Part shown: positions 12,124-24,760 of the stretch, piece by piece
Numbering within the stretch: position 1 is the first letter of the stretch
How the letters are laid out: each line of letters opens with the position of its first letter
Assembly: GCA_022559985.1 (NCBI GenBank)
Contig: JAFJTR010000033.1
Coordinates: 189,247 to 253,246, forward strand
Source: Parastagonospora avenae f. sp. tritici 18332-5
Lineage: Eukaryota > Ascomycota > Dothideomycetes > Pleosporales > Phaeosphaeriaceae
Direction: 5' to 3'
Length of the DNA: 64,000 bases
The notes under the pieces: generated by a model
Seen by the model: only the letters and a program-made list of their open reading frames with translations
Databases searched by the model: none
What the model was told of the DNA's origin: nothing
Made by a program: the position numbers and the translations under genes

Positions 12124-13680
12124 GAACAACCGACCCCACATTCCTGTACCTGACGTAGATCAGGGGCCCCATGCTCGACAATATGGCAGCCACGAGTGTA
12201 TGTAAACTGGTACTACAATCCAATCTATCGTGGCCGCATGCGCCTCCAGCAATCTGGCTCAAGCGACCATTAAGCACAATATCTGGGATCGTTTCGGTGC
12301 GTCTTTCATAAAGACCCAATCAAAGCATGCCAGCCAGTCAATGGTCCAACCATTCATGTGCCGATACATATTGCTCGACAAGCCCTGGCGCCTGTCGTGC
12401 AATGCAACTGAACTGTGCGAAAAGTGATCATAGAGTGGACCGCGTGGTGAACGTGGGCTGCAGACGAGAGTCTGTACAACTGTCGTGAGACGGAGACGGC
12501 TACGACTGCCGCGAGCCCGAGACAAATTTATAATACACCCAGTCTTCTACAGAAGAACATGGCGGCATCTTTGCCCACCAAATGTTCGCTAAGCAGGAGA
12601 CTCATTTTGATCTCACACATGGATCCCGGGAAAATGATGTGTAAGGTACACGGCATAGTGTGGGATGTGGCTATCAAAAGCAACCAAAGCATCTGCACAC
12701 CTGGACTATATTTCCACCACCTCGTACAATATCGCTGTTGGCGTTCCAGGTAAGGCAGCCAACAGGTTACTGATTCGCTGTGTCGAGCTTCTGGAAGATT
12801 GTGAGAGACGCGCTAGCCTCGACTTGACTAGCATTGATCGCCATAAAGGCTGTTGTGAGGGTAATCAACCATCAACCATGTGGGTGGATGAGCAACATGC
12901 CGTCCTCGGGGAAAAAAGAAAATTGGCCCCCTGACGAACTGCGTTCTATGCGCAATCTCCAGACGGGCGATTGTTCGAATTGGTGCAGTCAGGTGGGACG
13001 AAAGCTGGACTCGGGATGATGTCCTGGTGTTGGAATCCAAGACAGGCGACAGCGGTTGAGGTGGCACAGCACGAGCAATCACATCAGTCGGGCCGCATTC
13101 CACTCCAGCGTCCAGGTGAGCAGATGCATCGTGAAGTTGGTTCACCCCGCAGAATGGGAAGTTTGACGCAGCTGTGAACGGCTCACTCGGCGATGGCTGA
13201 CCAGTCGTCCTGTCGTTTGAAGAGGCTTGTCCCCGCGTGCTGATCGCAGGGGCGCTACCGAATTAGTGGCTTTTTGAGGACGAAGATGAATCGGCGAGCA
13301 TGGTGGTCGTGCTTTGCAAGGATGCGATGGCGTCCTGCAGCCTGCCACCCCGCAGCCGCCCCAGTCCGTCCCCAGAAGCTAAAGCAGCTTACATTTCCCC
13401 AGCCGTCACACCCATCCCTCCGCACGCCCTCTTCGCTCCAGGACCCTTCATGCGCTCGTCCCTCTTGCTCACGTTCTGCCCACGCGACACTGTGACACGC
13501 GACAGCTGCGCTTCGACAGATTTGGCTTGCACCTTTCGCGACTAAGTGCATCTTCAAACATCCATCACCTACCGGAAGACCGGATGACAGATAGCGCCCT
13601 GACCTGCCAGTAATCCCCTTGGGGCTCCAAGCGACAACGTCCACCAACTTTGATTCCGGAGCATAGACACAGCCGCCAAC
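12124..13680. other. Long intergenic region upstream of the FacB-like regulator
   Basis: About 1.55 kb without a credible ORF. It is probably the 3' UTR of the SET gene plus the promoter and 5' leader of the regulator; long upstream regions are common for fungal transcription-factor genes. Pyrimidine-rich from about 13370 to 13480. Confidence 0.45.
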
Positions 13681-16490
13681 ATGCCTGGGATATTGCCGAT
13701 GAAGGTGATCAAGGTCGGCTCAAATTGCCAGGCCCGTATCGCCCAAGCATGCGACCGATGCCGCTCCAAAAAGATACGCTGCGACGGTATACGCCCAAGT
13801 TGCACACAATGCACCAATGTTGGCTTCGAGTGCAAGACTAGCGACAAGCTCAGCCGTCGCGCCTTCCCAAGAGGATACACCGAGTCATTGGAAGAGCGCG
13901 TACGCCAGCTGGAAGGGGAAGTTCGCGAACTGAAAGAGCTGCTCGACGAGAAGGACGAGAAGATCGACATGCTCTCTCGTATGCACTCACATTCGCCATC
14001 TGCACATGCGGCCGCAAGACGGCCGTCGATACACTCTTCTATTGCTTCAGAATCGCGAGAAGAATCGCAAGAAAAAGATGACACATTCAAAGTGCAGCAG
14101 TCGCCACTTCTGCTCGACGATGTGAACAACGATGCGTACTTTGTAGGCAGTTCAAGTGGCCGCACACTTGTTGGTATGGCATCCTGACATATCCCCCATT
14201 CCACTTCTGACACTTCACAGAGGCTTTCAAGCAAAAAGCGCAGGAATCAGGTAGACTGTCCGCAGACATCAATTCTGGCGCCTTCTTTGGAGCTGGCGGC
14301 GCCAAAAAGAGCAATGGTCCACGACGAATCGTTTCTTTCAAGACACCCCCTCGTTTAGTCTCTGATCAGATGATCAACATCTTCTTCCAGGAATGGGCTC
14401 CTCTCTTCCCTGTCCTGCACCGCCCAACTTTCCTTGCACTCTACGAACAATATGTCGGCAGTCCCGATACTATGGTCGAGAAGAAGTCCATCACTCAGCT
14501 CAACCTTGTCTTCGGAATCGCTGCCCTGTCAAGCGACGTAAGTACCCACTCATTTCCCCACACTTCGTGCACATGCTGACAATGCGAAGCCTCGCGATGG
14601 GCAGGACGTCGATTCCTTCGAGGCACAGTGGCAGAGTGCCATCGAAAGCTTCCTTATGGACAATGACGTCGTAACCCTGCAATGTCTTGTCCTTGCCCAG
14701 ATCTTCTGCCTGCTGAGAGCTGACTACTCCCGGCTGTTGAAGTATAAGGGCTTGGCTATTGGCTTGTCGCAGCGTCTTGGCTTGCATCAGTCACAGAAGC
14801 GATTTGCGCTCGATGCGCTGAGCAGCGAAACCAGGAAAAAGGTCTTCTGGTCGATGTACACCGTCGACTGGTATGTTGACCCCCACTTATCCTTTCATCC
14901 TATTGCTAACGTTGCTGCAGCCTGTCTGCTGCCCATCTTGGCCTGCCCAAACTCATCCGGGACGAAGATGTGCATTGCGAGTATCCGGTAGATGCCGACG
15001 ACGAATACGTCACTGAGAAAGGGTTCTTGCCTACCTTGCCCGGGGAGTACACCAAGCTCTCCAGTGCATTGGCCCTCTTCCGCATGACACGCATCCTATC
15101 AAAGGTGCTCACCGAATTATATCCGGCCTCAGCGTCGCATGACATCTCGTTCCGCACTGTTGCATCGCTGGCTGATGATTTAGAGGACTGGTCCATGAAC
15201 CTTGCTCCACATCTGAAGCTCACGTTTGCTCAGGATAAACCAAGCACTAACGTCACCAGCAGCAGAGCACCTGTCTTGGTATGTGCTCCTATATATAGAT
15301 ACATTTGAGAACGTTACTAACCTTAACAGTCACTGGTATACCACCACATTCGCTCTCTCATCTACCGCCCAATTGTTGTTGCCAACCTCGGAGACAAGGC
15401 TTCCTCGGCCATCGTAGCCATTGGTGATGCTTGCAAACACATTATCCAGATCGTACAGCTTCTTGACGAGCGCAAGCTCAGTTTCTCATTCTGCCTCAAT
15501 CGAAACGAGGTCCTTGTCCAAGCCGGGTTCGGTCTCCTCTTCCAGACCCTCAATCTTGCCCATGATGGCAAGTTGATCAAAGACTGCAATCGCCTTGTCT
15601 GCTCCATCATGGACATGCTCGAAAGTGGCAACGCTGCTGGCTACAACGACTTCCGTCGCATCGGATGCACTCTTGTCGCTGTGCCTCGTGTAGAGCCAAT
15701 GGCCGCACCGCAACTCTACCGCCACCACTCAGAGAACAGCATGGGTGCGCCTGAAGAAACCTTCCGTGCGACCCAAAAGACGTTGAAGGCCATCGCAGCC
15801 CGCTTCTCGCCAAGTGCCATGAAAGCCCGACAGGAAAATCACGAGCCGCGCCGTGCGACACTGGCTACCATCACCCCCAACATGGGCGTGCACACCAACC
15901 CCTCCTCGACAAGCCTATCCTCAATCCACTCCGAGCCCCCCATCGCCCGCTCCGAACCAACCCTAAGTCCAACATCCCACCACCGCGCCTCCTTCTCCGC
16001 CCCCAACAAGCGCCGCCCAAGCCAACCCACTCCCCAGCAGCGCAACATCGACTACCTCTCCTTCGCTGCCGACCCGCTCGCCAGCTACACCCTCCCGCAG
16101 AACCCCGGCATCAAACCTGAAGTCTCGAGCTCCGACTGGGAACGCCTCCTTTCATCCCTCGACAACGGCCAGACAAACATCTACGACACCATCTACGGTG
16201 GCCCGACGGCCGACGCGCTTCTCGACATGGCGCCCATGTCCGTGACGACAGAAAGCGCAGCAACGTGGTCACCCAACGCGTGGAATTGGGGCGCGTACAG
16301 CGAGCAGGCCGCACCGCAGAGCGTGCTGAGTTTCACGGACGAGAGCCTGACGAGCGGCGAGGAGTTTAGTGCGAATTCGTGCGATTTCAATGCGACGCCC
16401 GAGAGCGAGAGGTTGTATCCCGGCATCATGATTCCGAACATGGGCACGCCGAATGGGCTGGGCGGGTTGGATGGGAACTTTGGCTTGTAG
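13681..16490 (+). CDS. facB: Zn2Cys6 transcription activator FacB/Cat8
   Basis: Activator of acetate, ethanol and gluconeogenic genes on non-fermentable carbon; nuclear. Exons 13681-14173, 14221-14537, 14590-14870, 14921-15278, 15330-16490 give 869 residues. The start MPGILPMKVIKVG matches the start I know for FacB/Cat8. The Zn2Cys6 cluster has Cys24, 27, 34, 41, 44 and 51, with the basic linker RSKKIR. A coiled coil (residues about 70-95, SLEERVRQLEGEVRELKELL) gives dimerisation. The middle-homology region (fungal_trans) spans roughly residues 200-500 (VLHRPTFLALYEQY, GLAIGLSQRLGLHQSQ, KVFWSMYTVDC). The C-terminal third is Ser/Pro/Asn-rich with acidic patches, a likely activation domain. In yeast, Cat8 is controlled by Snf1; the AMPK gamma gene lies further along this window. 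Confidence 0.95.
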
Positions 16491-18147
16491 ATTGGGTCAC
16501 GATTGATATGACTTGCAACGGTGGGAAACGGAGTTGATTGTGTATGTATGGCGCTTTGGCAAGCGGTTGGTCTGCTTTGGCTTCCCTTTGTCAGTTTCCC
16601 TTCTTTGAGATACCACGCTCTCGCTTGATCGAGATTGAGCACTTCTTTCATCTTGTATATACATGCGCTATTTCCTTGTCATAGTTTGAATTCGACAGAT
16701 CCAAGTTTCCGCAAGCAGATAGTAAAAATCCACATTACCAACTCAAACCCATGCAACCACACATTGCACGTCCCAGGACATCTGCCCGCCCTTCACATTC
16801 CACAGCCTTCACTTTCTGCATACCGCCCAGACGACCTCAACTTCAAGCTTCTATCTGACATCACCTTCTCCACACCCAAGAAAAAGCGTTTGTTCCTGTT
16901 TCATGCTACTGTATATCCGAAACGAAACCCGTTCAACGCGCGCCACACCACTGGCCTTCCCTACCCCAGATTCCCACCCTCTTAGCTTCGGAGTCTTCTC
17001 CTTCCTTCTCCACATACCGTATTATCTGACGTTGAAGACTTTTGGGCTAAGGCTAGAGGTAGGAAGCTGTCAGGTATTGGACCAATTAGCGAAACCCGAA
17101 ACACTGCCGGGGATGCCTTTAAGGTCTGAGGAGCTGATTTAATAGGATCGCTCATGCTAGCCAGTAAGTCTTCAACGTCAGATGATACGGTATTAATCAT
17201 GACGATGCACGCCGCCATCTGGCGCGGGACAACAAACGTCCAGCCACGACTTGCACTCGAGACAATATTCCAGCAAACAGGTAGCCTTTCGCTTACCCAA
17301 GGACTGTGACAGGAGTCATGTCTCTCCCATCCCGCGTCGCAAGGAAAAAGAAACGAGCTCCTCGGTTCAGCGGAAGTCAGGGGGCTTGGCGCACATGGCC
17401 TGCTGTACATGCGGGGTTGTGGAGATTACCGGCGTCAACACTTCACTTGAAAATTGTGGCTGAGGATCGGTTATGAAAAGCAGACATCATGATCAGGATA
17501 CACAGAGAGCAGCATAGTAAAGCATACATCACGATCACCAAGCCCTGTCGCGAAGATCAAAAGTGCCGAGATTGTCGTGTGCACACGAGCATCTTGCAAA
17601 ACATCACGTCACTGAAAGCTTGATAGTCACCGCAGAGCGTCGTTGTAGCTGAAAAGAGTACGGCCGAGTGGTGATCGTTTAGGTGTCAAGCTATGGCGCC
17701 GTACGAATCAGACGGGCATGTATACCACCCTATTCGAATTACGATGTCTTAGCGCATACGTCGTGAATCATAGGTATACACGTTCGGATCCGCAGGTGTG
17801 GTGTTGTTGTACGACCAATTGCTTGCAGGCTCGATCGTAGGGTGCATGGCGCTGAGCATTCGTTTTGAAGTGCGGGGTGAAGTAAGCTCACGCCACGTCG
17901 TGCAACCCCATGGGGTATGAAGCTGTAATGCGGGCAAAATCGGAACTCTTTCGATGGGATATGCTTGTCTAAGTTCCAGGGATGCAAGTGCTGTATCTTG
18001 CGGCTCCTCTAAGCTTTGGAAGATCCCCGTTGGTATCCGTGCTCGCGTCCGGTGGAGGGGAAGGATACGTCCGAAGTGCGAGCTGGAAACAAGGATCCAG
18101 CGCTTGTCCGGCACAGGACTGTATTTGGTGGCGGCTATCGTGGTGCT
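16491..18147. other. Intergenic region between convergent facB and KTI12
   Basis: About 1.65 kb. It contains the MITE-like element at 17017-17190 and otherwise only 3' flanking sequence. A 121-codon minus-strand ORF at 17749-18114 starts 33 nt after the KTI12 stop but shows no family features. Confidence 0.45.
17017..17190. mobile_element. MITE-like element, TA-flanked
   Basis: An inverted repeat pairs 17014-17049 with 17158-17193: 36 nt with four mismatches, the outer 28 nt having only one (T against C). Termini read CCGTAT inward and both ends abut TA (17015-17016 and 17191-17192), as expected for a TA target-site duplication of Tc1/mariner-type elements. There is no ORF inside the roughly 174-bp unit. 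Alternatively it is a simple hairpin. Confidence 0.55.
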
Positions 18148-19191
18148 TTAGCGTAGGAACTCCGAGTTGAGGTAGTCGACGAAGACCTCCTTGACGCGTG
18201 CCTTGGAGAGGCTGTGTTGGCGGTTCATGGTGATGAATTGGCGGCGTATGCGCTGCAGCTGGGGCAGAGTCATGGGTGTAGCGGAGAGTTCGATGGGCGA
18301 CTTGACGTCGGGGACTGTGATTTCTCCTCCACCCTCTCCTTCGTGGTCTTTTTGGTAGGTCATGATTTGCGCGAGGATGTCGGACGTCGTCTTGTCGAGT
18401 TCGTAGAGGTAGTTTTGCTCGGTCGCGGGTTTCTATTGCTGTCAGGGACATGACAGGATGCAATGGAACAGGAACGTACCAGTACTGTCGCCATGTTCGG
18501 CTTCACAGTCTTCCTTTTGCCATCGCTGCCGACCATGGCTTCCCATATCTGCTCACACGGCGGCGTAGCATCTTCTTCGACCACGATGAACAGCGGACTG
18601 TCCCACCTCGTCATGCCGTTGGGCTCCTCATACCTGAAGATCAGGTTCTCAAAGTCTTCCTCCTCGTACCCTCCATCCGCGTCCTTGTCGGCCAGCAGTT
18701 TCTTGTTGTTTTCGCGACATCGATCGGGCGGCGTCCCTACATGCAACTCTTGGACTGTCAGTCTCCGATGCCCTATTTCGAGGAAGAGTGGGTACTGACC
18801 ACGCAGCTTGGGGTCTGCAGCGCCTTGGCTTCGCAGTACAACTGGTACCGGAAGCCCTTGATGTAGTTCATGCCATCGGCGATGACGATGTCATCGCGCG
18901 ACAGGACCCTCTTCACGGCTGAATATTCCTCCGCGCGGGCATCTTTCTCGGCTTTGGCTGTGTGGTAGACGTTTCGAGACACGCCGAGGGTCTGGTCGTT
19001 GATAACGTGTACTTTGAGTCGACTGACACGCGCATCGGTGCTTGCGTTCGCGATAGTAGTCTCGAAATGTGCCTTCAGTTGCAGCGCTCGCGTTGTTTTC
19101 CCCGCCGAGGGGTAGCCGCTGATGAGGATGAGCTGTGCGCGTCAGTCGCGAGCGAAGCGGGCAGGAGCACTGCGCCAGGACGTACGGGCAT
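18148..19191 (-). CDS. KTI12: KTI12, Elongator-associated P-loop protein
   Basis: Kti12 supports Elongator in wobble-uridine tRNA modification and has a PSTK-like nucleotide-binding fold. Exons (minus): 19191-19186 (only ATG CCC), 19132-18800, 18746-18480, 18432-18148; 296 residues, close to the usual length. The P-loop LISGYPSAGKTT starts right at the second exon. Other marks are KVHVINDQTLG, ADGMNYIKGFRYQLYCEAK, VGTPPDRCRENN, FRYEEPNGMTRWDSPLF and the C-terminal QRIRRQFITMNRQ block. The exon 2/3 junction has a GTCAGT donor and could shift by a few residues; the others are clear. The small Ser-rich protein gene is divergent. Confidence 0.92.
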
Positions 19192-19793
19192 GTTTGTAGC
19201 ACGCTTCTCCACGACTCCAGGTTATCTATAGCCGCCGACGAAGCTTCAATATTGCGCCTAGATCAGGCTAGACGGCGTCGCGCAGTCTCGAGACGAGACG
19301 GTTTCTTCGGTAAAATTCCCGGCGAATGACGCACCGGTCTCACGTTCTTTTAAACAATCTGCCTTAAATCAGGCAAAGCCTCGGCATAGATATCTGGCAG
19401 AACCAATTGTGCTTGTATCACCCTCTGGCCTGTTACTTGCCTGCTGTTCCCCTCTTTCGTGCTTTCAGCCGTTTTTCTGCGATTGTCGAAATTACCTCGT
19501 CCACCACAATCAACTGGGTATCTGGAAGAGTCTGCGCACTCCCTGCCATAACGGATATTGAAATATTCTCCATTCGCTCTTGCCAATCAGTACCCACCTG
19601 GCACTACTCCACAACTAACGGTACTTTAACCCGCGACTACCTCGACCCTACCGTAAACTGTAAAACCAACACACCCAACACACCTCCCCAGTAATCTCAA
19701 GTGTTTGCTACTACGCCCCCCCTCCCGCCATTCCATCTCCCTTCCCCAGACGAACTACCCTCCCCAAGGCAAACACACCACCCACACATAACA
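19192..19793. other. Divergent promoter region KTI12 / small Ser-rich protein
   Basis: About 600 bp. The last 150 nt are extremely pyrimidine/CA-rich (CCCCCCTCCC runs, ACACACC), a typical leader before fungal start codons. No ORF supported. Confidence 0.45.
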
Positions 19794-20156
19794 ATGTCGA
19801 CTCCCCAAACCTCCACCGCGCGCCCAGCCTACGCGCCCCTCCAGACGAGCAATTCCTCCCACACCTCCAGCTACAGCAGCATATCCTCGTCGACATCCGC
19901 CTCCTCAGCGCCGCTCAACTCGCCCTCCACCGGCCCCCAGCAACACATCTACGGCAGCATGTCCGCGCAAACCTCCCAGCCGCGCCACCAGCCCCAGCGC
20001 CATCCCAGCTTCGAATACCGCCCGAACCGCGAGGGCGCGGGGCAGACGGCCGCCGAGACGACGAATTACCTGAGCCAGATGGCGCTGCTGAACGAGGCGG
20101 CGAAGCGCGCGCAGATGGCGTGCGTGATGCGCGATATTGGCGAGATGGAGTTGTAA
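19794..20156 (+). CDS. Small serine-rich conserved-type protein
   Basis: A single exon of 120 residues. ATG 19794 lies in a good context (ACAATGTC) after a CT-rich leader; the open frame continues upstream to 19701 without an ATG. Residues 1-90 are Ser/Thr/Pro/Gln-rich and probably disordered. Residues about 88-120 form a compact predicted helix (AAETTNYLSQMALLNEAAKR then AQMACVMRDIGEMEL) that ends exactly at the stop, which argues for a real short protein. I do not recognise a named domain; function unknown. GC-rich third positions in the second half support coding use. Confidence 0.65.
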   Translation: MSTPQTSTARPAYAPLQTSNSSHTSSYSSISSSTSASSAPLNSPSTGPQQHIYGSMSAQTSQPRHQPQRHPSFEYRPNREGAGQTAAETTNYLSQMALLNEAAKRAQMACVMRDIGEMEL

Positions 20157-20874
20157 ACATGTTTGCCTGCGATTTTCGGGTTACCGCGAATGGGTGCCGC
20201 GGCGTGACTCGGCCTCGCGATACTTGCCAGGTATGCTTCGGAGATGTGGGGACGAGGGATAACATCACTGCCACATCACTCCCACGGCTGTGCCACTTTT
20301 CCACTCACCGGAGGAATTTCGCAATGGCAAAGTGTCGGTGCTGGCTGAACGCTTTTCGAAGCGAAGAATACGCCTTCCGACTACATGCCCGCGATAAGCT
20401 CCCGAGGCTATCACATGCCAATCCTTTCCAGTCACTTCACTTCAACCACCTGTATATATTTTACCCACCCACGACCATTATTTTCCCTGTCCACACATAT
20501 GCTGGTAGCATTTTTCGCCATCATCAGCCCGGAGTTCCACTGGGGAGGCATTTCATTAGACTCAAGAACATTTCTTAGATATATGCATGCGCTTGCACGC
20601 CTGTCAAGGTCACTAAATAATCGGATCGATAAAAAATCTTTTCAAAAGCGCTGGATTGCGTAGCGTGGCATTGGGGAGTGATGAACATGTGAAGATTGAT
20701 GCTCACGTGTGTGATGGTTTGGAGGCCTGAGTGACCGAGACGTCCTTTTTGACCTAATCACATTGGTGATGGACTAGACTCGAGCAACCTCCCATTTCAT
20801 GCTATGTTCGAGACCCAATCCGACATGAAGCCGCACATCCATATCCATATCCAGTTCCATCCACGCCACCCAGC
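20157..20874. other. Intergenic region between convergent genes
   Basis: No credible ORF. It presumably contains the 3' UTRs of the small protein gene and of phospholipase D. Short repeats of ATCCATATCC lie near 20838. Confidence 0.4.
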
Positions 20875-23800
20875 TCAAGTATACAGCTCCTCGGTAAGCG
20901 CATTCAACCCCACGCCCTCCTTCGCAATATCCTCCTCCTTCAAGAACAGCAACGGCATCTCCACGAGCGTGCCCTTGATCTGACTCAACACCTCTTTAAC
21001 CTCCCTAATCCCCTGCTCGCCCTGCGCAAAGTTCTCCGCCACAACGTGTCCCCACTTGTACAAGCTGGGCTTCACATTGTTCTTATCCTTGGCATCCTGC
21101 GCAAAGAAGCGCGAGTAGTACTCATCATACTCCCTCCAGTTCTTGACCTTGTCGTCAGGCACGGGGTGGAAGACCTTAGCAAAAGCCTCCGTGTTGGTGC
21201 GCGCGCGCCAGTTCCAGAGGTTGAGGAAGTCGTCAGAGAGGGGGTCGGCGACCGCGCGGTCTTCGTTGGAGCCCCAGTCGTAGACGTTGGGGATGCCGAC
21301 GGGCTCGTAGTTAGGGTCGGGGCGCTCCATGTCCTGGGGCTTGAGGAGGCCGAGGTGCTTGCGGAAGATTTCGCGGCGGAGGGAGGTGGCGAATTTGGAC
21401 GCGCGGAAGGGCCGGCCGTCCATGGTGGAGTCGATGGGCTCCGGGTCTTGGATGATGATGGCGATTTCGGAGTCGTGGTCTCCGAGTTGCGAGCGGTCGT
21501 TGAGGTTGGCAGAGCCGCAGATGACGATTTGGTCGTCGGCGATCAGGAGCTTGCTGTGGATGTATAGCTCCTCGGATACGAAAGCGTCCATTTCGCTGAC
21601 GTTGCCACCCTCCCAGGGAACGTTGCGAATGTCCTCGCCGTTGAGCATGTAGCACTCGCTGACAGAGTCCCAGCGACCACTGCCCAAGCCCTGGTGACTA
21701 CCGATCTTTGCGGCTTCTTGCTGGTAGCGTTGATAGTCTTCCTGCTTACCTTGCTCTTGAGGATGACTGGCCTGTGTCGAGCCGTCCATCTCATACACGC
21801 CGTACTCAGCGGTTGGAGGAGGGCGGTATGCCTGGTAGTCGCGGGAAGCGTCGTGCGTCGCGTCGAAGCCTTCGCTTGCCTGGTTGTATGATACACCACT
21901 GGCCTGCTCTGCCTGACGCATAACATTGCTCGAGTTAATGCGATCGTAGCTGCGCAGGTTGTAGAAGCGGATATAGTCCATCGGGTTGATACCAGCCCTG
22001 GCGATTTCCTCGTATATGGAGTGACCACCACGGTTAATCGAGTCGTACTGGAACTCCATGATCGCCCTAGTACCTAATGCGTCGTCGGCCTTCAGGTCAC
22101 CCGCAAAGGCAGGGACAGACGGGATCATGATAATCATCTTGTACTTCTCGCCATTACGAGCAGCACGAACAATGCGCTCGACCATAGCTGCGCCAATCTG
22201 GTTCCTGATTGGCTTCTGTTGGTCTCCGGTAGCGGTGATGAAGAACTGGTTTTCGATGTAGATGAAGTGCTGGCTGTTCTTGATGATCTCACAGTACGCG
22301 TTTTGGATGGAGTGCTGTAAATGTCAGTGGTGCTCGAACAGAACATATCCCAGGAAGTTGCCTTGAGCTCTTCAAGCTCGCGACTTTGGGGACTTGATGG
22401 TACATACCTCGGTGTTGATGTTGTGGCTCCACTTCGCAGAGCTGCGAGTGATTTGACAGTCCACACCACCTCGTTGAGCAGCGTGTTCAGCATGTTGCTG
22501 GTAGTCGCCGCCCTGATTATGTCCGACATGTTCATGATATTCTTGGTTGGCGCGTTCGAACAACTTTTGTCGCAAGCCACCACTGCGGCCAAAGAGACCT
22601 CGCTCGCCGCTCTCGCCCTCACCACCGAAGCCACGCTCACCTTCGCCTTCATATTCCCTCTGCTGGGAAGGACCACCTGCCTCCTGAGCGCCGCTGCTCG
22701 TGTCCGGCAGCCTTGCATATCGAGTGGCCTTCTTGCTGTACTTTGCATCATATATAAAGTTCCACCTCTGTGAGAAGTGCGTGCGAAGGTCCTGTACGAC
22801 TGGTCCGGCGAGAGACAGAGCAACGTCAGACCATCCCATACGAGAGCTTTGGGTGCGATCAAGCTTGTTGTCTTCCCAATGGTCCACGGCCTGGAAGTCT
22901 GTGATCACATTGATTAGCACCATTATTATCAGTAGATAGACTGGAAACATAAGCTGTAATGTCTCAGCCTGGATACCTTCGACCCTACTGTGACTTGGCG
23001 TTCCTAGATCACAAAAGTGGACGAAGGCATCCCGCCAGGTCAATACACTCTCGCTTCATGGATATTCAGCATTATATTGGGGCATTTCTTACCCATCATT
23101 CGAGCGTTGTTAAAATCTTGACCGGGGAATACAATGCGGTCCATATCCCCAGGGTGTGCATCTGCGATCGCGTGCTGGTTGGTGTCCCATCGACCATAGC
23201 ACAAGTCCAAACCACCCATGAAAGCGATTTGGCCATCGACAAGGCACAACTTCTCGTGATGCGCCCAGTACATGACAGTCCCATCGTGGGCTCCGTAAAT
23301 CGCCTTGAGGCCGTCGCCTGGCATCTGTGCCAACTTCGCCGGGCTGAAAGACATGTTCTTCATGGACGCGAAGAACGACGACTGTAGTACCGCCGCATCC
23401 GGAAGATGATCGGGGTGCCTGAAGACACCGATATTGGGGTGCAGTTCTTCGAGGTGGTGCTTCGTATGCGCGGAGGAGACTGATATGGGCGGAGCTATTA
23501 GCGGATCGGTTCTTTCCCACTCCTCAAGCGATTTAAAGATGACATCTAGCCCCACTCGGGTGAGGCCTTTTGTGAACTTGTCCGTAGTGTGTGGTAAAAG
23601 AGAGTGAAGATAGTCAGGTAACACTGGATTCAGCAACTTACGAGTCAAAGCTTGGGTAACCTCCTTGTACACGATGATGTTGACCTTAACACCACGCTCA
23701 GCCGCAGCATGGAGCAGGCGGTCCAATCGGTACTGTTGGTTCTTCGCAGGCGGGCGGCGCAGGTATAGCTCGGGTGACAGCCACCAGTCGAGGATCCAGA

Positions 23801-24527
23801 TGGACTCTCTCGCATGCTCGATCGCAATGGAGACAGCATACATGTAGCTGCAACCATCGACATACCACTTGGTCTCGTTGCCGCGCCTCTCTGGCGCAAA
23901 GCTCATGAAGCGATGCTGACTGTGATACTCCTGGCCTGGCTGCACCGGTGCTCCCTGCTGTGCAGGCGCACTCTGCTGCTGTGGTCTGTTCTCATCTTTG
24001 CCCGAGAGCGAGTCTTTGAGATCGGAGACGAAGCCATGGAACGGCTCATGGAGCTTGTTGAAGAACGACATGCTGCCGCCCTGGGACGATGAACCTTGCT
24101 GGGAGCTCTGTAATGTATTGTGTCAGAATCGATTGGTGCTGTAGATGAAGATTGTTGAGAAAAGTTCGAGGATGCGGGCGGCTGAGTGTACAATCAAGGA
24201 ACCACGAAAGCAAAACGGCCCGTACGCTAGGACAACCACAATTTGACTCTAGCCACCTCCAATGGGTGCACTGTTTGCAGGGTATACAGGGAGAGGGATG
24301 GCGCGTTCGTGTCGTACCTCTTTCTTGCCCCCAAACAAGCGCCGACCCATGTCGCCTATCATGCCTCGATCGCCCTCTTGACCCTCCTGCTGGCCATGGT
24401 AGTCGCCATAGGCTAGATCGTCGTCGCGGCGATTGTGCGCCATTGCGACAGTTGCTTCACTCTCGCTTTCACTGGAGCAGTATAAGTGTTCGAAGATGTT
24501 GTTTGCGGAGCTGAGTTGACGGCTCAT
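20875..24527 (-). CDS. Phospholipase D (two HKD motifs)
   Basis: Hydrolyses phosphatidylcholine to phosphatidic acid and choline. Exons (minus): 24527-24318, 24107-23093, 22898-22408, 22314-20875; 1051 residues, phases consistent. First catalytic HxKxxxxD motif is HEKLCLVD followed by FMGGLDLCYGRWD; the second is HSKLLIADDQIVICGSANLN with the DHDSEIA follow-up. IENQFF and NARMMDFQAVDHWEDNKLDR are further family marks. No PX or PH domain is visible, so this is the shorter fungal PLD type, unlike Spo14/PLD1. Residues 1-110 are disordered and Gln-rich, and a charged Gly/Glu-rich insert lies in exon 3. Two introns (194 and 210 nt) are long for this window. Confidence 0.93.
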
Positions 24528-24727
24528 GTGAAGATGGAGATGCGCGTCATTGCCCCACCAGCTGAGCTGTTTCAGCTAACCCAATAACCTGCCAACAGGG
24601 TACCAGAACCTATCGTGTGTTTGCCACACCAAGGGTCTCGCCTTCAACCTACATGCTAGTTTCAATTGAATGGTCTTAGGCCTTTTCCAGACTATCAGTA
24701 CTCGAGAGACGTTCCGCTCTATCAATA

Positions 24728-24760
24728 TCGTGGAGGGGCAATTTTACCCCACCTTCCCCA
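24728..24760. repeat. Edge motif, copy 1
   Basis: Shares TCGTGGAGGGGCAAT and then ACCCCACCTTCCCCA with a second copy at 29873-29911, in the same orientation about 5.1 kb away. This copy lacks a 6-bp segment (ACCGGT or CCGGTA by alignment) present in the other. Confidence 0.6.

Noticed and set aside
17749..18114. 121-codon minus-strand ORF just downstream of KTI12
   Set aside because: Has an ATG and stop but no recognisable domain and no leader; most likely KTI12 3' flank.
21311..22031. Minus-strand ORFs in alternative frames over phospholipase D
   Set aside because: Shadows of the catalytic exon, which has both HKD motifs in the main frame.
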